Shown here: positions 1 through 7,646 of the stretch, piece after piece
How positions within the stretch are numbered: position 1 is the stretch's first letter
How the letters are laid out: every line of letters begins with the position of its first letter
Origin: CAYUAI01 sp964442745
GTDB lineage: Bacteria > Pseudomonadota > Gammaproteobacteria > S012-40
Direction: 5' to 3'
NCBI GenBank assembly: GCA_964442745.1
Contig: CAYUAI010000006.1
Span: 1-64,000, forward strand
Length of the DNA: 64,000 nt
Notes under the pieces: generated by a model
Databases searched by the model: none
What the model was told of the DNA's origin: nothing
The model's input: the letters and a program-made list of their open reading frames with translations, nothing else
Made by a program: the position numbers and the translations under genes

Positions 1-147
1 CAAATTCATTCGATAAGTAAATGTACCATCGCCGTTATCCTGATAAGATATGTCGATGTCAGCATACGGCACAGCCAACACCTTGGATACCATCATAAAA
101 CAAAAAACCAACAACATTCCAAATAAACGTGTAATTTTCAATCTCAT
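1..147 (-). CDS. Secreted protein of unknown function, N-terminal 49 residues
   Basis: The gene starts at an ATG at 145-147, preceded by a strong AAGGGAG ribosome site, and leaves the window at base 1, so only 49 residues are seen. The first 26 residues form a clear Sec signal peptide: MRLK, a hydrophobic core (LFGMLLVFCFMMV) and a likely cut after VLA. The mature start contains YQDNGDGTFTYRMNL, the kind of sequence found at the beginning of beta-sandwich domains in exported proteins such as PEP-CTERM proteins. The family cannot be named from so short a piece. An overlapping longer minus-strand frame has no signal peptide or ribosome site and was not chosen. Confidence 0.7.
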   Translation of the reverse strand, partial: MRLKITRLFGMLLVFCFMMVSKVLAVPYADIDISYQDNGDGTFTYRMNL

Positions 148-433
148 GCGAAACTCCCTTTAGTGCTACGCGATGTTGCAATGTTTTGCCACCGAACAAT
201 CTCACCAGCAAAGATAAAAGAAAGTCGGCAGCCCATTGATAGAGGATAAAACGATAGCTACCCATTGACAACCGGCTTTTGGATAAAAACTCAATCTGAT
301 TGAGTAGGAGGCAAAATAATTAAGGGAGATGATAGCTAAAAGATGACCTGACCTTGCGATTGGCTTGGCCAAGCAAACATCGACAAGCGATAAAACACCG
401 AGTGAAATATTTGACTGAGAACAGCTAAAGAGC

Positions 434-490
434 ACAAAAAAAACGGCTTATGGAAATACTGTCGAATGACAATCAAATCGATAAGCCGTC
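434..490 (-). terminator. Rho-independent terminator of the initiator tRNA
   Basis: On the minus strand a 9-bp stem (ACGGCTTAT, 481-489, with ATAAGCCGT, 443-451) is followed by a run of T. It lies 11 bases after the 3' end of the tRNA-fMet gene, so the tRNA appears to be a single-gene transcript. Confidence 0.75.
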
Positions 491-500
491 TTCATACGTT

Positions 501-577
<77 letters not shown>

Positions 578-589
578 ATCGAGAAGCGC

Positions 590-618
590 ATATTACAGAC
601 GATAGTTACTTTTATCAA
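590..618 (-). promoter_or_regulatory. Sigma-70 promoter of the initiator tRNA
   Basis: Read on the minus strand: -35 TTGATA (613-618), a 17-base spacer and -10 TAATAT (590-595). The bases after the -10 are G/C-rich (GCGC), the discriminator type typical of stringently controlled stable-RNA promoters. The tRNA begins 12 bases downstream of the -10. Confidence 0.7.
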
Positions 619-933
619 TAGCGATTAGTTAAATTTATTGATTCTTGTGACTAAGCGATCACTATTTATTCAGGTAAACCACGTTATACCATCAAATTAA
701 AGGCAACCAATTCACAGAATATGTTATGTTTAGCAATGAACTCATTTGGCGGCGTTATCCCGCCAAGATGCTGAAAAGTGATGGCTATTTTGAATCAAAA
801 ATAAGCATTTTGGGTCCCAAAACACCGGAGAATACGATGGCCTGGTATGAATGATGTGCTTCGGGTATGATTGGCGGAGATTTTGCTGAACTGATGCTGT
901 GTTTAACTTGTGATACTTTAAAATTGACATGCT
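619..933. other. Intergenic region between tRNA-fMet and yciB
   Basis: No gene is supported here. The stretch is AT-rich and should carry the yciB promoter, but no clear -35/-10 pair stands out. A 62-codon minus-strand frame within it has no ribosome site and no protein-like composition. Confidence 0.5.
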
Positions 934-1470
934 ATGAAATTTTTATTTGATTTTTTTCCGATTCTGTTATTTTTTATCGCATATAAAACCCATGGAATCT
1001 ATGCAGCCACCATTGTGGCGATCGTTGCATCGCTGCTTCAGGTCGGCTACGCCTGGCTAAAACACCGCAAAGTGGAAACTATGCATTGGATTACACTGGC
1101 ATTGATTGTCGTGTTTGGTGGCGCCACCTTATTGCTGCAAGATGAGCTTTTTATCAAATGGAAACCGACCGTATTAAATTGGTTATTTGGCTTAGCTTTT
1201 TTAATCAGCCAATATGTCGGTCAAAAAAATATCATCCAGCGTATGATGGGTGCCAGCATCACTTTACCCAATGAAATCTGGACACGCTTAAATTTTAGCT
1301 GGGTCCTGTTTTTTGTTACCGTCGGCTTCATTAATTTATATGTCGTGTATAATTTCGACACTGACACTTGGGTTAATTTCAAGCTGTTTGGCATGCTCGG
1401 CTTAACCATTCTGTTTGTGCTCCTGCAAGGCTTGTATTTAACACGCTTTTTAAAAACCGATAACCAATAA
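934..1470 (+). CDS. yciB: Inner-membrane septation protein A / YciB family
   Basis: YciB (also called IspZ/septation protein A) is an inner-membrane protein that affects cell-envelope integrity and division; its biochemical role is not settled. The 178-residue length is typical. The N-terminus MKFLFDFFPILLFFIAYK is the family signature, and five hydrophobic segments are visible (about residues 4-17, 23-41, 53-67, 80-94 and 118-138, with a final one near 150-168). The motif KPTVLNWLFG is also characteristic. It is followed 21 bases later by a YciI protein and then by a parvulin; the yciB-yciI-ppiC order is common in gammaproteobacteria and suggests co-transcription. Confidence 0.93.
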   Translation: MKFLFDFFPILLFFIAYKTHGIYAATIVAIVASLLQVGYAWLKHRKVETMHWITLALIVVFGGATLLLQDELFIKWKPTVLNWLFGLAFLISQYVGQKNIIQRMMGASITLPNEIWTRLNFSWVLFFVTVGFINLYVVYNFDTDTWVNFKLFGMLGLTILFVLLQGLYLTRFLKTDNQ

Positions 1471-1491
1471 GCTTGGATTGCCTTTATTATT

Positions 1492-1797
1492 ATGCTATAT
1501 GCCATTATCAGTGAAGATAACAAAGATAGCCTGGCACGGCGATTAACCACCCGTCCCGAACACCTGGCGCGGCTAACACAACTACAAAACCAAGGACGCT
1601 TAGTTTTGGCAGGACCCCACCCAAAAATTGATGCGAGTGACCCTGGTGATGCAGGGTTTAGCGGCAGTCTCATTGTCGCCGAATTTGAATCGTTACAAGC
1701 CGCCCAAAACTGGGCGAACGATGATCCCTATACCACAGCCCATGTCTACAAAACTGTCACAGTAAAACCTTTTAAACAAATTTTTCCATCTCCATAG
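1492..1797 (+). CDS. yciI: YciI family protein
   Basis: A 101-residue protein of the YciI-like superfamily (dimeric alpha-beta barrel). It begins MLYAIISEDNKDSL and carries the family pattern RPEHLARL, then LVLAGPHP, then AQNWANDDPY near residue 75. The conserved His of HLARL and the Asp of DDPY are the residues usually proposed as catalytic, though no reaction is established for this family. Neighbours are yciB (21 bases upstream) and the parvulin gene (96 bases downstream). Confidence 0.9.
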   Translation: MLYAIISEDNKDSLARRLTTRPEHLARLTQLQNQGRLVLAGPHPKIDASDPGDAGFSGSLIVAEFESLQAAQNWANDDPYTTAHVYKTVTVKPFKQIFPSP

Positions 1798-1893
1798 AAG
1801 ATACCAATCACTTTATCCTCATCAATAACATCGACACGATGCGAATAAAGCGAGTAACTGATTACCCACTTACTTCCAACTCTTAGGGCTAAG

Positions 1894-2706
1894 ATGAAAA
1901 AAATACGATTACTTTCACTCATTACCTTGCTATCAAGCCTCGCTTTCAGCACATTGGCCGCCGATAGCAAAAATCATATCGTGGCGTCCGTCAATGGAAC
2001 CGATATTTCAAACGATGCTTTTAAATTATACAGTCAAATGCGCTCAGGCCATCAAGCCAGTCAACATTTATCTGAACAACAAAAACAAAAAGTTTTAGAT
2101 GAATTAATCAATCGTGAACTGATTTACCAAGAGGCGCTTAACAAGGGTATGAAGGATGACCCTGAGGTTCAGGCGCAAATCGAAGATCAGATTAGAAATA
2201 TTATGACCACGCATCGCCTACAAAAACTGCTTGAAGAAGAACAACCACCCACCCAGGCTCAATTGCAAAAAGCCTATCAAACCCAAATTGTCAAACCGGC
2301 TTCCATTGAATATAAAGCAAGTCACATCCTGCTAGAAAATGAAGCCGATGCTAAAGCCGTCACTGATTCACTTAAAAAGGGGGGAGATTTTGCAACGCTT
2401 GCCAAGGAAAAATCTACCGGCCCCTCGGGAAAAGATGGCGGTTCACTGGGCTGGTTCTCCCCCAACCAAATGGTAAAACCGTTCGCTGATGCCGTCGCCA
2501 AACTGAACAAAGGAGATGTTTCTCCCTCTCCCATACAAACCCAATTTGGCTGGCACATCATTCGATTAGAAGACGTTCGAAAAGTAGAGCCCCCCCCCTT
2601 TGACAAAGTGGAAAAACAGTTACTCAAAGTGGTAAAAAACCAAATTATCGGTGATCACATTAACGACTTAAAAGCCAAAGCAAGCATTGACATTAAACCG
2701 TTCTAA
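1894..2706 (+). CDS. Periplasmic parvulin-type peptidyl-prolyl isomerase (PpiC/SurA-like)
   Basis: A 270-residue exported foldase. Residues 1-23 form a Sec signal peptide (MKKIRLLSLITLLSSLAFSTLA, then A-D). Residues 30-125 are a SurA-N-like helical chaperone segment containing LDELINRELIYQEAL. Residues 140-235 are a rotamase domain: EYKASHILLENEADA, FATLAKEKSTGPSGKDGG, LGWFSPNQMVKPFADAV and TQFGWHIIRLED are all classical parvulin blocks. It probably helps outer-membrane or secreted proteins to fold. The start is the ATG after an AGGG ribosome site. It is related to PpiC/PpiD/SurA but is shorter than SurA or PpiD, with a single rotamase domain. Confidence 0.93.
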   Translation: MKKIRLLSLITLLSSLAFSTLAADSKNHIVASVNGTDISNDAFKLYSQMRSGHQASQHLSEQQKQKVLDELINRELIYQEALNKGMKDDPEVQAQIEDQIRNIMTTHRLQKLLEEEQPPTQAQLQKAYQTQIVKPASIEYKASHILLENEADAKAVTDSLKKGGDFATLAKEKSTGPSGKDGGSLGWFSPNQMVKPFADAVAKLNKGDVSPSPIQTQFGWHIIRLEDVRKVEPPPFDKVEKQLLKVVKNQIIGDHINDLKAKASIDIKPF

Positions 2707-2791
2707 ACAATGGATGACGCAACAACGTCCCGGTTTGGCGCTCAGACTGGGTTCGTTCGCGATGTTTTCTCTTACGTAATAGCCATCCTTG

Positions 2792-3195
2792 TTAAAAAGA
2801 AAACTCGGGGTAACCTCGAATTAATTCCATAACATGTTTGGTAAACGCACATAATGCAAGAGTTTCCTCAGTCGGTTGTGTCAATACATCATTTAAATCG
2901 ACAGCCTTTTTGTAAGGTATCGATAAAGTGGTATAACAAATCTTCGTTCTCGGTGCGTGCATTCACCACTTGCGAGACAAATAGCCTATCCCAAACATGC
3001 GCTATAGCCCGTGCCAATTGACTCTTGCCCATGCCCGGCTCACCCCGGATTAACAACGGTCGTTGTGCGGCTATTGCGGCTTCAATCGCATTAGCCGTTT
3101 CATTATCAAATTACATGTTTTGTTGCTGGCCATGCACCCATTTCTGGCAAATCAAGCGCTTTTCCGATAGGTAAGTCGGAAATCGTATGGGTCAT
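2792..3195 (-). pseudogene. Broken MoxR-like AAA ATPase gene
   Basis: Minus-strand remnant starting with an ATG at 3193-3195 that overlaps the stop of the upstream gene (ATGA). The first frame gives MTHTISDLPIGKALDLPEMG and ends in TGA-TAA after about 31 codons. A shifted frame continues FDNETANAIEAAI, LLIRGEPGMGKSQLARAIA (Walker A GEPGMGKS) and VVNARTENEDLLYHF, a pattern of MoxR-type ATPases. A second shift leads to KAVDLNDVLTQPTEET, ending at a TAA at 2792. Walker B and the rest of the ATPase are missing, so there is at least one internal deletion and two frameshifts. It cannot make an active ATPase. Confidence 0.75.
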
Positions 3196-3773
3196 TGTTC
3201 TTCCTCAAACTGGGGTAGGAATTCACGGATCAACACAATTAAATATTGCTCCGTGGTGAGCAGCACATCATCTTTGCTATTGACATCAATAAATACGGCA
3301 TTGAGATGTTTTAATGTATTGAATAATTGCTGACAGATATCGCGATTTCTCAATGGACTATTTATTTCGCTAACCAGCACGGCGATATAATAACTTCGCC
3401 CACGCCGTCGACGAACGCGTAATGTATCATCCAAATCTTGTAACTGTTTATCGGATAACTTCGTTGGGGCTTTGCGTTGATGAATGATGGTATAAATCGC
3501 GAGATAAACGACCATCACATTGTCACTGGCAACAGGCCCTGTATCGTAAATACCCTCAAATAAATAAGTCCCTGTTGGATGATAATCTTCGTCCAAGCCA
3601 AGCTTGGCCGGCGCCCGATCCAATCGCGCGACAACAATTTCGATACAAGCCGCTTGTTGTAATGACAGTTTAAACTCAACCCGCACATCTTGTTTGTTCA
3701 TCAAGTGACGAGCAATAACCGCGTGTTCATCGCGCACTGCCAGCAAAATTAACCATCCGAATATTTTACACAC
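3192..3773 (-). CDS. Unidentified 193-residue partner of the broken AAA ATPase
   Basis: I do not recognise the family. The open frame begins with a GTG at 3773 without a good ribosome site; it is in the same frame as the fragment upstream (3792-4028), separated only by a TGA and six codons, so it may be the 3' part of a longer gene broken by a stop. The protein is mixed alpha/beta in character, has a basic patch RVRRRRGRSYY near residue 118, and ends in an acidic tail (EEEQ). Its stop overlaps the ATG of the ATPase remnant, showing that the two were translationally coupled. In intact relatives such pairs belong to MoxR/effector conflict operons, which is an inference here. Probably part of the same decaying locus. 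Confidence 0.5.
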   Translation of the reverse strand: MCKIFGWLILLAVRDEHAVIARHLMNKQDVRVEFKLSLQQAACIEIVVARLDRAPAKLGLDEDYHPTGTYLFEGIYDTGPVASDNVMVVYLAIYTIIHQRKAPTKLSDKQLQDLDDTLRVRRRRGRSYYIAVLVSEINSPLRNRDICQQLFNTLKHLNAVFIDVNSKDDVLLTTEQYLIVLIREFLPQFEEEQ

Positions 3774-3791
3774 GCCTTGTTTAAAATTATC

Positions 3792-4028
3792 TCATTGCTG
3801 GCCTACTATTCCCGTATCAGATAATTCTTGTAACGACTCTTTAGTGGCTTGCTGTAATGCATCGAGACAATTTTTCTGATCAGTATTGATGGCCTCAATG
3901 GTCTCTAATAAATGATAAAATTGGTTATCACTGTCAATCAGGTGTTTTTTAAGGCAAGATAGAGATAGACGATTGAGTTCTTTGTTTATCTCTTTGCGAA
4001 CACGTTTACGGAACTCGGAAAGGCGGAG
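3792..4028 (-). pseudogene. Gene fragment upstream of the 193-residue protein
   Basis: An open minus-strand stretch of 78 codons ending at TGA (3792-3794) with no start codon and a stop immediately upstream (4029-4031). It encodes a charged, helical sequence (EFRKRVRKEINKELNRLSL, later LLETIEAINTDQKN and TKESLQELSDTG). It is in frame with the following 193-residue gene. This looks like a truncated coding piece whose 5' part was lost at a junction near 4,020-4,030, where plus-strand coding-like sequence begins. Confidence 0.4.
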
Positions 4029-4340
4029 TTAAAGATCTTAAAGTGACAGTACCTGGTGGGGGCTCATTTATTTTTCCAATACAAATTTTATCCCCACCCA
4101 GTATTGATGAGATTTTTACCAACCGGAGACCTGGTTCAAAAAAATATGGGTTTGGTGTTGAGTTAGCAGGATTTTCATCTGCATTTACACACAGTGTGTG
4201 ATGTTAAAGGTGGAAGTTCTTGCATGCAAGGCGACGCTGATACCAAAGAAGGTATCGTCATTTCGCGAACTCGAACTGGAATAATAGTAAAGCCCTTTTC
4301 ACTGAGATCAGAAAAGCCTTTCGCGAAGCCTATCATTTGA
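4022..4340 (+). pseudogene. Frameshifted gene fragment, unknown family
   Basis: Plus-strand coding-like sequence in two frames. The first (from 4022) reads DLKVTVPGGGSFIFPIQ and KKYGFGVELAGFSS before a TGA at 4199-4201. The second, starting two bases earlier (4197), reads CDVKGGSSCMQGDADTKEG and VISRTRTGIIVKPFSL and ends at TGA 4338-4340. There is no start codon or ribosome site. The protein-like composition, with a frameshift and opposite orientation to its neighbour, suggests a remnant joined to the adjacent minus-strand fragment by a rearrangement. The family is not recognised and the call is weak. Confidence 0.25.
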
Positions 4341-4358
4341 TTTTTGATTCCACCGAAA

Positions 4359-4405
4359 TTTTTCTGAAGGAGGCAAGACAACAAGTATTACCTCCTTCAG
4401 AAAAA
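4359..4405. repeat. 15-bp perfect inverted repeat
   Basis: TTTTTCTGAAGGAGG (4359-4373) and its exact reverse complement CCTCCTTCAGAAAAA (4391-4405) flank a 17-base loop. As RNA it forms a strong hairpin with A/T-rich feet, a possible bidirectional terminator. It sits just after the broken fragments and about 200 bases after the 3' end of ligA. It could also be the remains of a mobile element. Confidence 0.6.
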
Positions 4406-4608
4406 TCCCTGTGAAACCAATTCTCTTCGCGATTTTCAAATGTAAGGCGGCCCAAGGTCGTTATCGTTCACAACGCCCTAAAGTGTTTTCCAATAAACAA
4501 ATAAGTCTGAAAAATGGTTTGGTTACTCGTAGCAAGTATCTTTGATGATGAGAGGCACCACCAAATATTTAAGGTAGTGAAATCGAGAAACTATCAGCTC
4601 AGCCATTG

Positions 4609-6642
4609 CTAATCTTCAGTTTTCAACAACGATAAAAACTGATCCTCGGTTAATATTTCTAGCTCAAGGGCTTGCGCTTTGGCAAGCTTTGATCCGGATT
4701 TTTCGCCAGCAACGACATAATCTGTTTTCGCCGAGACACTGCCCGTTACCTTCGCCCCTAAACTTTGCAATTTCGCTTTGGCTTCTTGCCGCGTCATGTG
4801 TGTTAAACTACCGGTTAGCACAAATATTTTACCAGAAAAGGGTCTGTCCAGTCCCGTTTTCACTGGTGGGTCTGGCCAATGCACACCGACTTCACGTAAT
4901 CTCTGAATCACTTCCATATTGTGGGACTCTTGAAAAAATTGCACGACGTGCGCTGCCACCACCGGACCAATATCAGGTAAACTTACCAAGACGTCCTCAC
5001 TCGCCGCCGCAATATTTTCTAAGCGACCCAGGTGCTGTGCTAGGGTCTGTGCAGTCGCTTCACCCACTTCACGAATGCCTAAACCATATAAAAATCGAGC
5101 CAACTGCGTGTCTTTTGACCGACTCAGCGCCGCCAAGATATTGTCAGCTGATTTATCACCCATACGCGCTAAGGCCGCCAACTGAGTTTTAGTAAGTGTA
5201 AACAGGTCAGCAACCGTTTCCACGAGTCCTTGATCCACTAATTGCTCAACCAGTTTATCCCCTAAACCTTCAATATCCATGGCTTTGCGTGAAGCAAAAT
5301 GTTTAATGGACTGTTTTCTTTGGGCCGCACAAAACAAGCCCGCGCTGCATTTTGATACCGCTTCACCTTCAACGCGTATGGCATGGGCACCACAAACGGG
5401 ACAATGTTCGGGGATTTGATATTTTTTGGCACCGGCAGGTCGATGGCTCATGATAACCCGAGCAACTTCAGGGATCACATCTCCGGCACGTCGCACCACC
5501 ACGGTATCCCCCATGCGGACATCTTTTCGATCAATTTCATCCTGATTATGCAGTGTGGCATTGGTTAGCGTGGCGCCACCCACAAAAACCGGTTTTAAGC
5601 GGGCCACCGGGGTCAGTGCGCCAGTGCGCCCTACTTGCACTTCAATTTTTTCCACCACGGTGAGTGCCTCTTCGGCAGGAAATTTATGGGCAATCGCCCA
5701 GCGTGGGGCTTTCGCCACAAATCCCATTTGTTGCTGCGCAGCCAGTGCATTAATTTTATAAACAACACCATCAATCTCATACGGTAAGGCGAGGCGTTTT
5801 TCGCTTAACTGCTGATAGTACTGCAAACAACCCTCGACGCCTTCCAGCAACGCGGTTTCATCATTGATCCGTAATCCCCAGGCTTTAAGTTGCATTAAGA
5901 TGTCGTAATGAGATTCAGCCATTTGACCACCCACCACTTCCCCTAAGCCATAACAATACATACTGAGTGGACGCGTGGCAGTAATTTTTGGATCTAATTG
6001 CCGCAAACTTCCGGCGGCAGCATTGCGAGGATTGGCAAAAGGTTTTTCGTTATTCGCCAACTGACGAGCATTGAGTGCAGCAAATCCTTGCTTCGGCATA
6101 TACACTTCACCGCGCACTTCTAATACCGGCGGAATATTTTGTCCAGAGAGCCGCAATGGCACCGCACCAATCGTTCTGACATTGAGCGTCACATCCTCCC
6201 CTTGCGTACCATCACCACGCGTTGCACATTTGACCAACAGACCCGATTCGTAACGCAGGCTAATAGCTAAACCATCGAGTTTTGGCTCTGCCACATACGG
6301 TATTGGGGTCAGCTCAAGCTGATCGCAATTGCGTCGATCAAAATCTTTGACATCCTGCTCACTAAAAGCATTGGATAAGGACAACATAGGAACCCGGTGT
6401 GCCACTTGAGTAAATATTTTCAGTGGCTCACCACCCACGCGCTGCGTGGGGGAGTCTGCTGTGATGCGTTCTGGATATTGATACTCTAAATCAATTAACT
6501 GCTGCATTAAGCAATCATATTCAGCATCCGGTATTTCTGGATCATCTAATACATAATAGCGGTAATTATGATATTCAATTTGTTTACGCAAACCGGCAAC
6601 ACGCTCCCTACTCCCGGCAACAACAGATTCTTGAGTAACCAT
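4609..6642 (-). CDS. ligA: NAD-dependent DNA ligase
   Basis: LigA seals nicks in duplex DNA during replication and repair, using NAD+ as AMP donor. The 677 residues hold the full domain set: Ia domain (about 15-70, with YHNYRYYVLDDPEIPDAEYD), adenylation domain with catalytic Lys121 in EPKLDG, OB fold (about 320-400), a four-Cys zinc finger (HCPVCG, then SKCSAGLFC), helix-hairpin-helix repeats (about 440-580), and a C-terminal BRCT domain (about 595-677, GKIFVLTGSL). It lies 31 bases downstream of zipA; the smc-zipA-ligA order is a conserved gammaproteobacterial arrangement. Essential in most bacteria. Confidence 0.98.
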   Translation of the reverse strand: MVTQESVVAGSRERVAGLRKQIEYHNYRYYVLDDPEIPDAEYDCLMQQLIDLEYQYPERITADSPTQRVGGEPLKIFTQVAHRVPMLSLSNAFSEQDVKDFDRRNCDQLELTPIPYVAEPKLDGLAISLRYESGLLVKCATRGDGTQGEDVTLNVRTIGAVPLRLSGQNIPPVLEVRGEVYMPKQGFAALNARQLANNEKPFANPRNAAAGSLRQLDPKITATRPLSMYCYGLGEVVGGQMAESHYDILMQLKAWGLRINDETALLEGVEGCLQYYQQLSEKRLALPYEIDGVVYKINALAAQQQMGFVAKAPRWAIAHKFPAEEALTVVEKIEVQVGRTGALTPVARLKPVFVGGATLTNATLHNQDEIDRKDVRMGDTVVVRRAGDVIPEVARVIMSHRPAGAKKYQIPEHCPVCGAHAIRVEGEAVSKCSAGLFCAAQRKQSIKHFASRKAMDIEGLGDKLVEQLVDQGLVETVADLFTLTKTQLAALARMGDKSADNILAALSRSKDTQLARFLYGLGIREVGEATAQTLAQHLGRLENIAAASEDVLVSLPDIGPVVAAHVVQFFQESHNMEVIQRLREVGVHWPDPPVKTGLDRPFSGKIFVLTGSLTHMTRQEAKAKLQSLGAKVTGSVSAKTDYVVAGEKSGSKLAKAQALELEILTEDQFLSLLKTED

Positions 6643-6673
6643 ATGTCAATTGATCGCTAAAACCGATGGTTAA

Positions 6674-7627
6674 TTAATGCGCCAAATCAATAACTTTTTG
6701 ATTTGCTATTGCCATATCAAAGGCGGCAACTTCGGCCCTGAGTTTAGTAATCATAGCTTGACTAAGCGGTTGATGCCGCTCATCGAACAATTGTCCCTCT
6801 AACCTTTTCGCCAACGCTTGTGCGGTCACTAGCATATTAGAAAACGCACGTAACCCATCGGCGGGACCAGGCAAGCGCATGAAGAGGCTCACCCCGGTGG
6901 TTTCAAAACCATCCATCGCCTCAATGTCGAATATCCCTGGCTCCATCATATTCACTAAACTAAAATAAGGCATCTCGCCAGGAAGACGGTCGCCGGGAAA
7001 ATGAAAAATCCGATGTTCACCATAGCCCATACCCGCGATCTCTACCGCTTTTTGCAAATCACTGCCATGAAACATGCGTTCGTCTTTTGCCATCACGTGC
7101 AAAACAATAAACATTTCCCCTTCGCCATGAGGTTCTGCGTCAAAATCAGACGTCGGTTCAAGTGACAGGTTAGCCACGGGTGTCTTTATCCCATGCAAGG
7201 CGCGCTCATCGCGCATCGTCACCGGGTCAGCGACCAAGGGCTGGGTGGATCGCACATACTCATGTTGTTGATGGCTTGCTCGGTTATGATCGGCCATGTG
7301 CGAAGCGGAGGCCTGACTTCGCATACGATCTGCTGCTTTGCTGACACTGACAGGTCCGACATCCTTCACTGGCCCAGACTCCAAGGCACTTTGAATTTCC
7401 GACGCCGTTAACCCACCAACCTGCGGATCTGAATCAACGATATCTTCATGTATTTCCCAGCGTACCGTCGAGTGCGGTGAGTGAGGCTCGGATAAATCCA
7501 AAGTTTTCAAATCTTTTTGACTGCCCGATCGCCGTCCAAAGATAATAATTGCCAAAATAACCACGGCACCGGCCACCGCTAATATCAAACGCAGTGGATC
7601 ATTCCAAAACTCAATAAAATCATTCAT
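6674..7627 (-). CDS. zipA: Cell division protein ZipA
   Basis: ZipA anchors FtsZ to the inner membrane at the division site. The 317-residue protein has the expected plan: one N-terminal membrane segment (about residues 10-28, LRLILAVAGAVVILAIIIF), a long polar linker to about residue 165, and a globular FtsZ-binding domain (about 170-310) with EMFIVLHVMAKDERMFHG, FHFPGD, FSLVNMMEPGIFD and GVSLFMRLPGPADGLRAF. The gene sits 19 bases downstream of smc and just upstream of ligA. Confidence 0.95.
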   Translation of the reverse strand: MNDFIEFWNDPLRLILAVAGAVVILAIIIFGRRSGSQKDLKTLDLSEPHSPHSTVRWEIHEDIVDSDPQVGGLTASEIQSALESGPVKDVGPVSVSKAADRMRSQASASHMADHNRASHQQHEYVRSTQPLVADPVTMRDERALHGIKTPVANLSLEPTSDFDAEPHGEGEMFIVLHVMAKDERMFHGSDLQKAVEIAGMGYGEHRIFHFPGDRLPGEMPYFSLVNMMEPGIFDIEAMDGFETTGVSLFMRLPGPADGLRAFSNMLVTAQALAKRLEGQLFDERHQPLSQAMITKLRAEVAAFDMAIANQKVIDLAH

Positions 7628-7646
7628 AAATTATCCCTACTCCCTC

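Noticed and set aside
290..374. Short palindromes CTCAATC-T-GATTGAG and GCTTGGCCAAGC between the secreted-protein gene and tRNA-fMet
   Set aside because: Such palindromes occur by chance at this length, and there is no promoter alignment or second copy to make them operators.
742..930. 62-codon minus-strand frame upstream of yciB
   Set aside because: It has no ribosome site and no recognisable domain, and lies where the yciB promoter should be.
1221..1673. 150-codon minus-strand frame over yciB and yciI
   Set aside because: Antisense to two recognised families; no independent support.
4689..5192. 167-codon plus-strand frame inside ligA
   Set aside because: It overlaps the fully supported ligA in antisense; it has no domain and is a shadow of the ligase codon pattern.
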